A stretch of DNA of 64,000 nucleotides, taken from the NCBI GenBank assembly GCA_011800805.1, contig MPNW01000013.1, forward strand, positions 355,573 to 419,572, in the 5' to 3' direction. Under the pieces are notes generated by a model, which was not told the origin of the DNA, made no database searches, and was given only the letters and a program-made list of their open reading frames with translations. Below, piece after piece: positions 1-12,186 of this stretch (within the stretch, counting starts at the first letter, position 1; each line of letters opens with the position of its first letter). Source of the stretch: Hirudo medicinalis. Taxonomy: Eukaryota > Annelida > Clitellata > Hirudinida > Hirudinidae. The position numbers were made by a program, and so were the translations under genes.

Positions 1-98
1 GGCATCTGGAATGATTGGTGGCTGTGGTTAACCACTGCATTGTTTGATGGAAATGCATTAATTCAATTCTATATTCAATTGTGAATCTTTCACCCAAG

Positions 99-3000
99 GG
101 ACCTCAAGGTCACTCCGGACCTGCTGGACTAACTGGCAAGGATGGAGATGCTGTGAGATCTTATTTTATGCTTATTATTTATGATTTAGAATTCTGAAAA
201 TAAGAGTTTTTATCTTGCAGGGACATCCTGGACCCATCGGACCCCCAGGACATACTGGAGAACATGTAAGCACTTGTCGTAAGAATGTTGATCAAATATA
301 AGAATAATTCTATCTGAATTTCTTAATGATAGGGTCCTAGAGGTTTTCTTGGTTCTCTTGGGCAGCCTGGAACACCAGGATTACCAGTGAGTGCTTGTAC
401 ATAAATGCTTAGAAATTTTGGTTTGACACAAGAATTTAATTTGGACAGTTTGTAAAGGTAACACATATTCTAGAAAATGCAGTGTTACTGTATTTAGGGC
501 ATATTTATCAGAATTTTATAAGAATCATTGCAGTACAAATAACCACCCAAAAACTGTTACACAAATGGAATGTAATGACATTTATCATTTAACTGATAAA
601 TAGATGAGCTTGTGAAGTGCCCTAATCATGAGCCTGCATTGGTTTTGCCATCTATAAAATAATTAAATAGAAGCTTTTAAAGAATTCCCTTTTATGACAT
701 GAGAATATTAGGACATTATCAAGCAAGGAATATGAAATTGAATTTTTTTAATCATTCAAAATTGTCTCTTAGGGTTTCCCAGGACTCGATGGGCCAGCTG
801 GTCAAAAGGGCAGCCCAGTGAGTGACAAAGAAGTTAATCTTATTTCTATGTTTGTGTGTTGATGATACATTGCATACTTTAGGGACCAGTTGGTCTTCCT
901 GGGAAAGCTGGTGCTGTTGGAGCTCCTGGTGCAACTGTTAGTACCTGACACCTTTTATAATTTTTTCATTACCTGATTGCTAGTTTGTCTCACTGAAACA
1001 ATTAATAGTTGCTGGCCTCAATTCTAATAAAGTGCTTTTTGGCATGAGTGAGAGAGTAAGACTCTAAAAACTTAAAATCTTCTCAAACACATATTAAAGC
1101 AGAGTCCGAAATCATATATTTCCAATAAATCAGGGTTCACCTGGTTCTCCAGGACCAAATGGGCTCCCAGGACCCCAGGGTGTGATTGGAAAGACAGGAC
1201 TGCATGGAATTCCAGGAGTTGAAGGACCCGTTGTTAGTAATTATTGTTATTTTGATCACTATTACCTTGAGTGTTTATATCAATTTAATAGCCATTTCAA
1301 AAGATATGCATATTTTTATTATTGTTCCTTACTGGACTTACAATTTGTAACATTAATTATTTTTGAGGTAACCTAGACTTTACCTTTGAAAAATATTCAT
1401 TTTTAATTTTATTGTCTTACAAAATTGAGAATATTGTATATTTGTGCAGTTTACATTGCCTTTGTTGGTCTAATATTATGCTAATTTAAAGAAGCTTCGA
1501 ATGATTGTTCTTAGTCCACTTAAATAGCTTTTTGAGAAATCGCTACAAGATGCAACTAAAAGCAAAAGAGAGTTTAAAAGCTGCATTAAAGTCTCAAAGT
1601 GGAATTGAGAAATCAACTTAAAAAATAAACCCAACTTTAAATTTTAGGGTCTTCTGGGTAACCAAGGTGCTGTGGGAGACAAAGGAGATCAGGTACTTCA
1701 GATACTTACCTTTGTATTTTGAAATGCTCAGTTATCTCATTAGAGAATACTGATCATTAATGGCCAAACAATTTTAATTAATAAATGATTGTCAGAAATA
1801 AAAAGTTTGTTTGTATCAATATCAATATTGTTGCTAATTGATGCAATTTAATTGGTTTTTTAACAGGGGTCTCCTGGTCTTCAAGGCTCATTGGGATTTG
1901 CTGGTCCCCATGGCAACAAGGTAGATTTCCATGGTCTTTTAAAATTAAGGATGCTCAGTTTGATCACTGAGACTATATTTATGACCAGAGATTTCCTTCT
2001 CATAACAGGGAGATGCAGGTCCAAGAGGTCACAGAGGAGAGACTGGTGAACAAGTGAATATCATTTGCATTACTTTAATAACAAGTTTAAAAAACAGCAT
2101 CACATTAATATAAAATTCATTATCGTCTTTTATGTAGTTTTATAATTTCCAACATATGTAAGTAATTATTTTATTACCTGACCTTTTTTAATGTTTCTTT
2201 ACTCATATATTCTATTTCAGGGTCATCCAGGTGCAGATGGAACAAGAGGAGAAGTAGGTCATCCAGGTGAGAAGGGAGACAAAGGTGATAGGGGGTCACA
2301 GGGTGAAGAAGGACCTGCAGGTCCTAAGGTGACAGCTATTAATTTCTTAACCAAAGTTATGCAAAGTTCAATTGTTGCAATTTTGAATCACATTTTGGAC
2401 AGTTATTTAAGATAATTAACATTTGGTTAAATGAAACATTTTCAATTGTTTGCAATAAATTCTTCAATTAATTTAGTTCTTCAATTTGCACAATGTATTC
2501 TATTTTATTGTTATTAATAAGTAGAACAATAACTGCAGGGAGACTTTGGAGGTAGAGGAAAACCTGGTCTTCAAGGTGCCAGAGGAGAAAAGGTTCTTAC
2601 TGATCTTTTTTTTACTTTTACTTTTTTTCACTTCTTTATTATACAAAAATGAAAAAATATAGAAACAATCATGATTTGACATATCTAAGATATGAAATTG
2701 TCCAACGGTCCACCCAAAGGGAGAAGCTTCCACTTATGGATAGCCTGTAATTTATTGATTAAAGTAAGATATGACCAATATGACATGGATCAGAGACCAA
2801 AGTTTTCAATAGAATAAGATTAAAAATGACATTGAGGACATCATGGTTCTAGTAAATAAGATTTGGAATTATTTTTAAAGAGTGGCAATGATTCAGACGC
2901 TGATGTTATTTCCAAAATGAGTGCACGATTACACGGTCCATTTAATGGAAGATGTTTTTGAGGTTGTATGTGCAAGATCAATTCGAAAATTGTATCAAGT

Positions 3001-6000
3001 GATTTGGTAAAAAAGCTATTAAAAAATGATGGCAATAAATGGTTGGTGTATGTATATGTGAAGATATTGGTTTGGAATAAATTCAAAACAGAAGGATGTC
3101 TAATTCAATTTAGTTTTTAGTTTAATTCAATTATTTTCATGTCTGTATATGTTTAGCAGTCAGGTTTCAGTTGAGTTGCTTGTAATTATGAACTTGTTGA
3201 TTTTTCAACCTTTCATACCCAGGGACATGCAGGCCTCCAGGGACTTTCAGGGGCTCCAGGATTATCAGGAGAGAAGGTATAATAATAGGCCTTGTAAGCA
3301 ATCATAGGTGACTAAGTTCATGTTTGTGCCTCAAGGGTTCCAGAGGAAATCCAGGTGTTTTTGGCAGAGAGGGTGCTAAAGGAAACCTCGGACCACTTGG
3401 GCCCACCGGAGAGAGAGGTCTTCAGGGTCCCCAGGTACAAATTTTTTTTTAGATGCTATTTGTAAGACATTAGTGCATGTCATTAACTTATTATGATTTA
3501 TTAGGGAAACCGTGGACCAAGAGGTAAACCAGGACCAACTGGTGCTCCAGGTTCAAAGGGGGATGTTGGACATCTTGGACCCCCTGGACCTCAAGGAGAT
3601 CAAGGACTCCAGGGGCCATTGGGACCAAATGGCTTCCAAGGACCTCAGGGACCACCAGTAAGAAGTTACTATTGCAATACTTTTGAACTAAAATTTCATT
3701 TCAAAACCTTGGGTTTGAAAGGGATCACAAGGCAAAGATGGAGTGCCAGGATTCCCAGGAGAAAGAGGAGAAGCCGTAAGTTTGAGATAATAATTAAAGC
3801 TTCCTGGATGCTTCAATGCTTATGTTGGGACATTTATTAGGGTATCCCAGGTGCACCAGGACAGGTGGGCCCTGTCGGACCAGTTGGACCACCAGTGAGT
3901 TTTTTAATATTCAAAAACCTTTTATTATAAAAATCTTTATTTGTGATATGAGATTCTACAGTTCAATAAACAGCTTTGCCAAGCTGCCATAGAACTCTCC
4001 TAAGACTGTAAAAAAATTGTGATGATTGCTCAACTTATTCAGAATAATATGTACACATAGATAATTTTAAGCAAGAAATTAGCATTCCAATTTGATGAAT
4101 CTATCTAAAATCTATTTAGCTATTTAATGAAATTAAAGTTTGAAGAATCTATTCATTTGAGAATCATATTAAAAATCTCTATTAGTAGATCTCTATGGGT
4201 AGAAATTACAATAATGCACTTTTGCTTTGGGAGTATTCCTTAACAATAACAGAGTCATCTAAATAAATAAAGGATAAATTTCCTCAATATCATATGAAGA
4301 TGGAAATTAAGTTATTCAAGCCAAACATTTGCACTGACAAAGAATTCTTGAACATCTAATTTTTTAAATGACAGAATTCAGAATAAATATGCAAGAATTG
4401 ATAAGAGAAAAATAATATGATTTAAAAAAGTAAAAATGATAAATTTAAGAAAAGTGTAAATAAAATTATGGCAAAATTTTAGCCAAAAAATCATCACAAA
4501 TTCCATTCCATCCAAGCATTTTTGTTGTTATTTATGTTATTGATGTTATTGAAAATATTTCCTGAAGTGGAAATAAAATGATTTTGTAGCGATGGCATCA
4601 GGAATAAATGAGCAAAAATTATTAATCACAAGAACGAACAATTTTTATTAACTGAAAAAAGTCAAAACTTTGAAATATTTAAAATATTTTCTCAATTTAT
4701 TTCAGGGACCACCTGGTGAACATGGACTTCTTGGAGAAAGAGGACAGCAGGGTCAACCAGTAAGCAATTTCAGGCATTGTTGTTAATATTTTATGGAAGC
4801 ATTTTAATTTTTTTCTTTTATTACCACTACCGATGATTAAGCAAGATTGATTTTGAGTCGGCACCCGATTATTTTCTAGGGACCGGCAGGTGAGAGGGGA
4901 GGCCCGGGGGAGACGGGAAGAGAGGGACCAGCTGTGAGTGAGCCTTTCACTTTAAAATTACCTTTTGCAAAATCTCTACAAATTCACCTACTGTTATAAT
5001 TTGCAATCTAAAATTAATGTTTGTTGAAGTATGACACAAGTTGAATTTCATGCCCTAAAAAATAACATTCATCAACAACTTGAGCAATGTCTTTTTATGA
5101 AGTGTTAAATAAAAAGTAATTTATAAATTATGAATTCAATTCAGGGTCCAGCGGGACCAGCAGGTGCTGCAGGACCACCTGGAGTCGGAGGACCTCGTGG
5201 ATTTCCTGGCAAAAGGGGTCTTCCAGGACAAAGGGTGATTGCACATTAATTAAATAACTGATTAATTAGAATGTTTGTTGATAAAATCTTAGTAATATTA
5301 ATTTGCATTAAATTAATTTACTTTTAGTTCTAACCCCTTATTTTACAGGGTCCCACCGGTCCATCAGGAGAACCAGGACCTCATGGTCATCCAGGCAGGC
5401 AAGGTGACAAAGGATCATGGGGTGTACCTGGAGAAGCCGGACCACAGGGTTCAATTGTTAGTTGGATTGGTCACATGTTTTTGTGGATATTTATTATATT
5501 TTTATAATTTTTTTGAAATAATTATAATAATCAGTAATGATGTGAACAAATTTGTTAGGGAAGTCTAACTACTAATTTGTGATAATTACTTTATCAGGGA
5601 AGACCTGGACCTCCTGGACCTTATGGACCTGCAGGTCAAAAGGGTGACCAAGTATGTTCTGTTGAATGTGTGCAAAACCATTGCAATGAGCTAATGAATA
5701 GATTGTGATCACAGGGAGATCACGGCCATCCCGGTTTACCAGGACAAGATGGTGAAGCTGGACTTCCTGTTAGTATTTTTAGTAGTTTAGAGGCAAGCTC
5801 ACTTCATGTGCTGTTTTACTGACTTTCTTTTAACATTTACAGGGACCAGCTGGACCTGTTGGTGCCCTCGGAAGACCCGGTGCTGCCGGAGAGAAGGTAA
5901 ATTTCTTTTGAGTCGGGTCTTCCCGTTGGTTTCTGAAAAGTAAATGTTTTGGTGCTGCGTGGCTTATGATTCCTGCATTAAATACTGAAAATACTTATAA

Positions 6001-9000
6001 ACGAAACTGAATTATTATGCAGAAGTAGGTGTTGTTTAGAATATATTATTTATATGCTGTTTTTTTTAACAGTGAAAATTGAAAACTTTCTACTTGGTCA
6101 GCTTCTTGTTAAATGAGCTAATGAATATATATAATAATTATTTTAATTAATAATTAGGGTACTCAATGTAAAGGAATTATAAGAAATAATACATTATTGA
6201 ATGATAATGTTTGTACCAAAACAAATCCTAGGGTGATGTAGGCAAACATGGATTGAAAGGAGAAAAAGGAGAAGCTGGAGAATATGTGAGTGAAGGACAC
6301 TTTCTGTGATTTTTATCATCATTTGTTTAAAAGATTTAACATTTTATTGTAATAAAGATTAGGACTTAATACATTACTAAATAATCAATATTTCAATTTA
6401 ATTTAATATTCAAATTAATCAAATTTTTAATTTTCCTTCTAGGGTCCACCTGGTGGAGCTGGTTTGCCAGGACTGCCAGGATCCCCTGGACCAGACGTCA
6501 GTGAAAATATTGATAACACTATGAAGTTGTTTGTGACCAAAAGTTAAAATGATAGAATTAATTTTAAAAAATTAGTAACTGGATTAAAGATCAAGGATGA
6601 CACTCATAAGTATTAGCAACATTAACAAATAAATAATATTTGATTCCATAAATATATGATTAATACTTAGCTGTAATTACTGTTAAGAATTAAACTCATT
6701 TGCAAGTATTTCTTTTTAATCATTCAGGGACCACCTGGAGAGCAAGGTGAAAGAGGTCTTCCTGGAGTGTCTGGCATTAAGGTAGAAATAAAGTTCTAGA
6801 CAATGAAATCATGAATGAGAAATCTTAATTTTAAACCTTTTTTATACATTCGAATAAATTATAAAGATGCTTATAAACAATTCAATTCAACAGGGTAATG
6901 AAGGGCCTCGAGGTTTGCCTGGTCCAAGTGGCCTGCCAGGTCTTCAGGGATCACCAGGAACCCCTGGCACAAAGGGTGATCCTGGTGAGCCTGGTCCTGT
7001 TGTGAGTGCCTTCCCTGATTTGTTTTTAAATAAATAAAGTTACATATTATAATTCCTTATTTTACATTTATGATATTGATATGAAGGATGAGAACTTTTG
7101 ACTAATCTATTGACAGGGAAGTGTAGGACCTCTTGGACCTGCTGGACCAGCTGGCAATGCAGGAGCCCCTGTGAGTATCTTTAATCAAGATTGAGTGTCA
7201 CAAATAAATATTTAACACTACTTGGTTAACAATTGAGAATATTTTAATTGTTAACAAAATAAGATTCTGTAATTAATTGGTGTTAATTGATCTTGCAAGG
7301 GTGTTCCTGGTCCTCCTGGTTTGCAAGGTCCTGAAGGAAAACAGGGTGTTAGGGGAGACCCTGGATTGGAAGGCTCACCTGGACAAGCAGGGCTTGATGG
7401 CACACCAGTACTAAATTACTTAATTAAATTGAAAATGCAAATTTTAACTCACTTACATCTACATTTGAGTTTTAACAAGACATTTACCTTTGAGTTTATT
7501 AATAATTTCATACTTTTCATGAAAGGGTGCTCCAGGTCTTCCAGGTTTGAAGGGAGATGACGGACCTTTGGGTGCTCAGGGACCCCCAGGCATTGCTGGG
7601 GCCAGAGGTTCCACAGGTGCCAAGGGCGACCAGGTGGATTATCACTACCTGATTGATTGACATTTATTTACCTCTGCAGTTTTACTGCTATTAAGTGATA
7701 ATATTAAGTTACATGTAGAAAATTTGAGTCAGCTCGTAACTGGTTAATTTATTTTTAGGGAGCTGTTGGCTTCCCAGGATCACCAGGTGCATCAGGCGAG
7801 GCTGGAGAAAAGGTTAGTTTTATGAGAAGGAATGATTAATTGCATCTAAAATTAGGTTAATTCATATGACTACTCTTCAGGGAGATGCTGGCCTACCTGG
7901 TCGCCCAGGTAAAGCTCAAGGACTGGGACAAGTGGTGAGTATCCCTGAAATATCAGCTGATATAAGTGCTATTTTATGTTTTGCAATGGTTTGGAACTAA
8001 ATTTTCTTGCACAGGCTCTAATAAATACAACAGCATATTTTCTATTGTTACATTTGTATCCAAACTCTAATTTTCTCCATTTAATATTTGCAAATTCAAA
8101 CTTCTAGCTTACATCTTTTGTTTGTGGCAAATGTTAGAAATGCAATATCTTTTTTAAGATTGTTGTCTGAATGCTAACTAAATATCATTTAAAGCAATGT
8201 CATAATACCATGGAATGATTCACTGAATAGTTATATTTGTTATTTATTTCAAAGGGACCCATTGGAATCCCAGGAGACCCTGGTCCTATTGGTCCTCCTG
8301 GTAAAGAGGTGAAATATTTATTTTTATTCTGCTTAACTCAACATTTTACTTCCATTAATTCATGGTGCATTTTGAAACAATTGAATTATTGTTTAAGTAA
8401 GTAGATAATGCATCATGATGGGTCCACATAAAAATTACCACCATCTTCAACGTTTTAATGTATCAATTTGATGTGAACAGGATCCATTTTAAAGTATTTT
8501 CTTTAGCATATTTAATGTAAAATGACATTACATATTAACAATTATACGAGTTTTAATAATCTTGTTGTGTTTGTGTGTTTATGATAATTTGTCTTAAAGG
8601 GACCCCATGGACCTCCAGGACCACAGGGTGAGCATGGTCCATCAGGACCTAAGGGAGACAGGGGAGAGTCTGGAAACCCTGGTGAAATGGGCTTTGATGG
8701 TGCGCCTGTTAGTAAAGCTTGTTAGGATTATATTTGTGACCTTTTTGTAGAGGCAGGTATGAATTTTATTTCAGGGAACCCCAGGAAAGCCTGGTCCTAG
8801 AGGAGAAAGAGGTCTTCCAGGAGCTGCTGTGAGTTCTGACTTTCAGTACTTGCTTCCCACATTAGAATATAGAGTGAACATGCTGAGGCATATATAATTG
8901 ATGCATTTTTTTATAAATGTCACTAAACGTATACAACAAGTTTGATAATAACCAAATTGTTGTATTGGTTTCTTGGCATTGAGAAGATTTTGATATTTTT

Positions 9001-11689
9001 ATGTCTTATTCATAGCGACTTATAAATGCTCTTAAGAATGATATGCAGAAAAGAGACTTTATGGTCATATCAAATGCACAATTCCCATTTCAAGGGGGAG
9101 GCAGGTGCACCAGGATCTCCTGGAGGGCCAGGAAAACAAGGACCCAGAGTGAGTAACTGAATGTCAAACTTCCAATTTATATTTTCAACTTGAAAATGGT
9201 TCCAATGATATAAATGATTGCATGAAACAGGGGCCAGTTGGACCAGCTGGCCAGAAAGGGGATCGAGGCAAGAGAGGCGATAGAGTAAGGAAAATAAAGT
9301 TTAGAATTAACGCATCCTACAACATGACCCATCATTTCTTCATAACAATTAGGGTCATCCAGGACCACTTGGAGCAACAGGTCCCACAGGTCTGCCAGGC
9401 CTGAAAGGAGACATTGGTCCAACAGGCATTGAAGGAGCACCAGGAGAGAAGGGTGGAAGGGTGGGTTACTAATATCAGTAGCTTGCAAGATGGCTTCGAA
9501 TTAAGATTTGTTTTATTGTCAATACCAGGGACCCGATGGCTCTCGCGGATTGCCGGGAAATCTTGGCCCAAGAGGAACAGCAGTGAGTTATAACATTAAT
9601 CTATAACATTAATTTTTGTCAATACACCTCTCATTACGAGTAGATCACATTGATTACATATTTGCATCTGAAATTCAAGAAAGGAATGGAACACCTTGAA
9701 GAATGAATAACATTTATCTTTCAGGGTCCCGATGGAGTTGTGGGTCAGAAAGGAGATTCTGTTAGTTTGTTGCCTATTGTATACCCCTTAGATCTCTAGA
9801 GAGCAGGTAAATTAATCATCATTTTGCTTTTATAGGGTGAGCTTGGCCCACCAGGACTACCAGGACCACCTGTAAGTTCAATCAGTAATTAATGGAAAAA
9901 AAAAAACAGTCAATTTTAGTTCAGTATCGTTATCACAGTATCAATGTGATAATAATTCTACTTAACAGGGTCCACCAGGAGGTGCTGAGGATGATTACAC
10001 TGAGGACCATGAACATGAACATGACACCCACTTTGAAACCCTTGACTCTGACGACGTACCAGACGATTTGCTGTCCGACGAGCCAAGAGGAGAGCAGAAG
10101 AAGAAAGGAAAGAAGAGCAAGAAGGACAAAAAAAGGAAAGAAGGGAAAACGAAGGAGGACAGACAGCTCAGTTATGCAGCCACGCAACTTCTAAGGGATG
10201 TTGTGGAACTCAGGGAAGAAGTGAAAGCCATGAAAGAACCTAAGGGCACCAAAGCCAATCCTGCAAGGTCATGCAGGGATCTTTATCTCATCAACAAAAA
10301 CATCAAAGATGGTGAAAATGAATTCTTATCTAATAATTAAATTTACTATTTATTCTGCAACTGTAGCAATTAATGAGCATCAACAACACTCTAATCAGGA
10401 AAGATTAACTGAGTAATCTCCCCAATGCTTATTTAATTTTATCTGTCTTATGTCCCATAAGCAAAGCTAAATAATCCTGGCGAATGTAATCATACAAACG
10501 TGCATCAACTTGTGGAGCAATCAATGCGATGGATCTTAGCAATGAATAAAGGCATAAATATAATCAACACACATTGCCAACAGACACTCACACTACCTGA
10601 TTTTACACATTCAGCTTCGACTTAATGAATCAAGAAAGTGCCTTAATTCCATAAATATAAATGACATTCTAGGTGTTTGACTTTACAGGTTGGTACTGGA
10701 TTGACCCAGATCTTGGCAATGCAAACAATGCCATCCAAGTGTGGTGTGACATGTTGTCAGGAGGGGAGACCTGTATCCATCCTCAGGCCAATTCGGTTGG
10801 TCAAAAGTGACAAATCGAATTGAAGAAGATTCTTGAAGCTATCTTTATTTTAAACATTTTTAAAACAAAAAATTATTTTAATTATCCCATGCATTCAAAC
10901 TAATTTATTTCTCCACTTTTGTAGGCATCACCACAGCACTACCAAAAGAGAGACTCCGAGTCTGGATGGTTCAGCGAGCTCTCAGGAGGTTACCAGGCAA
11001 GAATGATTCATAAAAATTCAAATTTTTTCTTCATGCAATTTTCAACTATATTATGTACAAACTACCTCCAATTCTCTACTTCCATCTTTTAACCAAATCT
11101 TATCAAATTAAAAGTTTTTTTACTTGCAGATCAGATATGTTGATGACATCCAACTGAGCTCCTGAGATTGCTTTATGGCAAAGCACACCAGAAGTTTTCG
11201 TACATATGCCAAAACTCTGTGGGCTGGTTTGACCAAAAGACAAAGTCACACGACCATGCGCTCTCCTTGCTTGGAGACAATGAGTATGAAATTGAAACGA
11301 GGACATTCTCCAAGAGCCAAGTCATACGGGACGGATGCAAAGTAATATTTTTAAACCAAAGCACATGGAGATTTCATGCTTACAAATTTCTTGGATATCA
11401 GAAAGTTCGTGACATGCACCAAACCAACAAATACATACACTTTTTAGCGATGTGCCAAATATTTTTTCTAAGCGACTATATAAACTGCTCTTTATGTGAT
11501 ATCTAGAACCATGAGTGATTCAAAAGCAAAATAATTTATTTTTAGAAGAGAGGATCCAATAGCTCAACAGTTTTCCTGTATGCAACAGAGAAAACAGATC
11601 GTCTACCAATTATCGATTTCAAGCCAAACGACTTTGGTAAGGCAGATCAGCAGTTTGGGTTTGAAGCTGGTCCAGTTTGCTTCAGCTGA
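99..11689 (+). CDS. fibrillar procollagen alpha chain, 5' partial, 46 exons
   Basis: This gene encodes a secreted extracellular-matrix chain that trimerises through its C-propeptide and forms a triple helix. Exons: 99-152, 221-265, 333-386, 773-817, 883-936, 1134-1232, 1648-1692, 1867-1920, 2009-2053, 2221-2328, 2539-2592, 3223-3276, 3336-3434, 3505-3657, 3722-3775, 3841-3894, 4706-4759, 4880-4933, 5145-5234, 5349-5456, 5598-5651, 5715-5768, 5843-5896, 6232-6285, 6443-6496, 6728-6781, 6894-7001, 7117-7170, 7300-7407, 7526-7633, 7759-7812, 7881-7934, 8255-8308, 8600-8707, 8775-8828, 9095-9148, 9231-9284, 9353-9460, 9529-9582, 9725-9760, 9836-9871, 9969-10311, 10689-10795, 10925-10996, 11130-11341, 11546-11689. 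Helix exons begin with a Gly codon and are 36, 45, 54, 90, 99, 108 or 153 bp, the fibrillar-collagen pattern. The window holds about 307 Gly-X-Y triplets, against about 338 in a full helix, so the start lies upstream. Exon 45 is one base short (see findings). Oddities: one Gly-to-Gln triplet, a GC-AG intron and a missing cysteine pair. Confidence 0.95.
9969..11689 (+). other. collagen C-telopeptide and COLFI C-propeptide exons
   Basis: After two last Gly-X-Y triplets comes an acidic, His/Asp/Glu-rich linker. A very Lys-rich segment (about 10080-10160) and a predicted helix follow, then the COLFI domain. COLFI landmarks are CRDL, YWIDPD, WCDM, ETCI, GWFSEL, LRLL, DGCK and a terminal VCFS. This domain selects and trimerises chains in the ER and is removed outside the cell. 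Cysteines 1 and 4 to 8 of the usual eight are present; 2 and 3 are replaced. The five exons join in phase (343, 107, 72, 212, 144 bp), except that the 212-bp exon should be 213. The intron after 10996 begins GC. Confidence 0.9.
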
Positions 11690-11738
11690 ACTTTCTGTTG
11701 ATTTATAAGACAGTTTGATTGCATTAACATCATCCATC

Positions 11739-11744
11739 AATAAA
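11739..11744 (+). terminator. poly(A) signal AATAAA of collagen gene
   Basis: AATAAA lies 50 nt past the collagen stop codon. A second AATAAA is at 11873-11878. The distal one almost meets the poly(A) signal of the convergent ELAV gene, so the two 3' UTRs may abut or overlap. Confidence 0.5.
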
Positions 11745-12119
11745 TGTCTCCCTATAAATTCTTTGCTCTTTTCTTAATCTTCACTGGTAATTAGAATTTT
11801 GTCATGTTTCAAACTGTAAAATTTTGTGTTGGAATCAACTTAATGAAACGTGGGATTTGTTTTGGAGATTGAAATAAACAACAACAATTATTATTTATTT
11901 CTCGTGCCAATTTATATCCACAAATAAATTGTTATTTATACTGTCATCCTAGAGTAAATACCTCACGTTAACAAGCCAAGTAAACCAGATACCAAATGCT
12001 ATCACACTTCCAAATGCTTTATTTTCTAGACATGAATATTGGCCAACAGTTTGAAAAATAGTAAAAATAAACACAACAAAAATTGAGTAACTCTCGTCCA
12101 ATGAGAAACATAAACTCAC

Positions 12120-12125
12120 TTTATT
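12120..12125 (-). terminator. poly(A) signal AATAAA of ELAV-like gene
   Basis: TTTATT on the + strand is AATAAA on the - strand, about 62 nt beyond the ELAV stop codon. A further copy at 11894-11899 could give a longer 3' UTR converging on the collagen 3' end. Confidence 0.4.
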
Positions 12126-12186
12126 AATCAATTTATGAAATGAAATTCTGATAACCATATGCAAGATAAAGCATGTTCACACTAAT

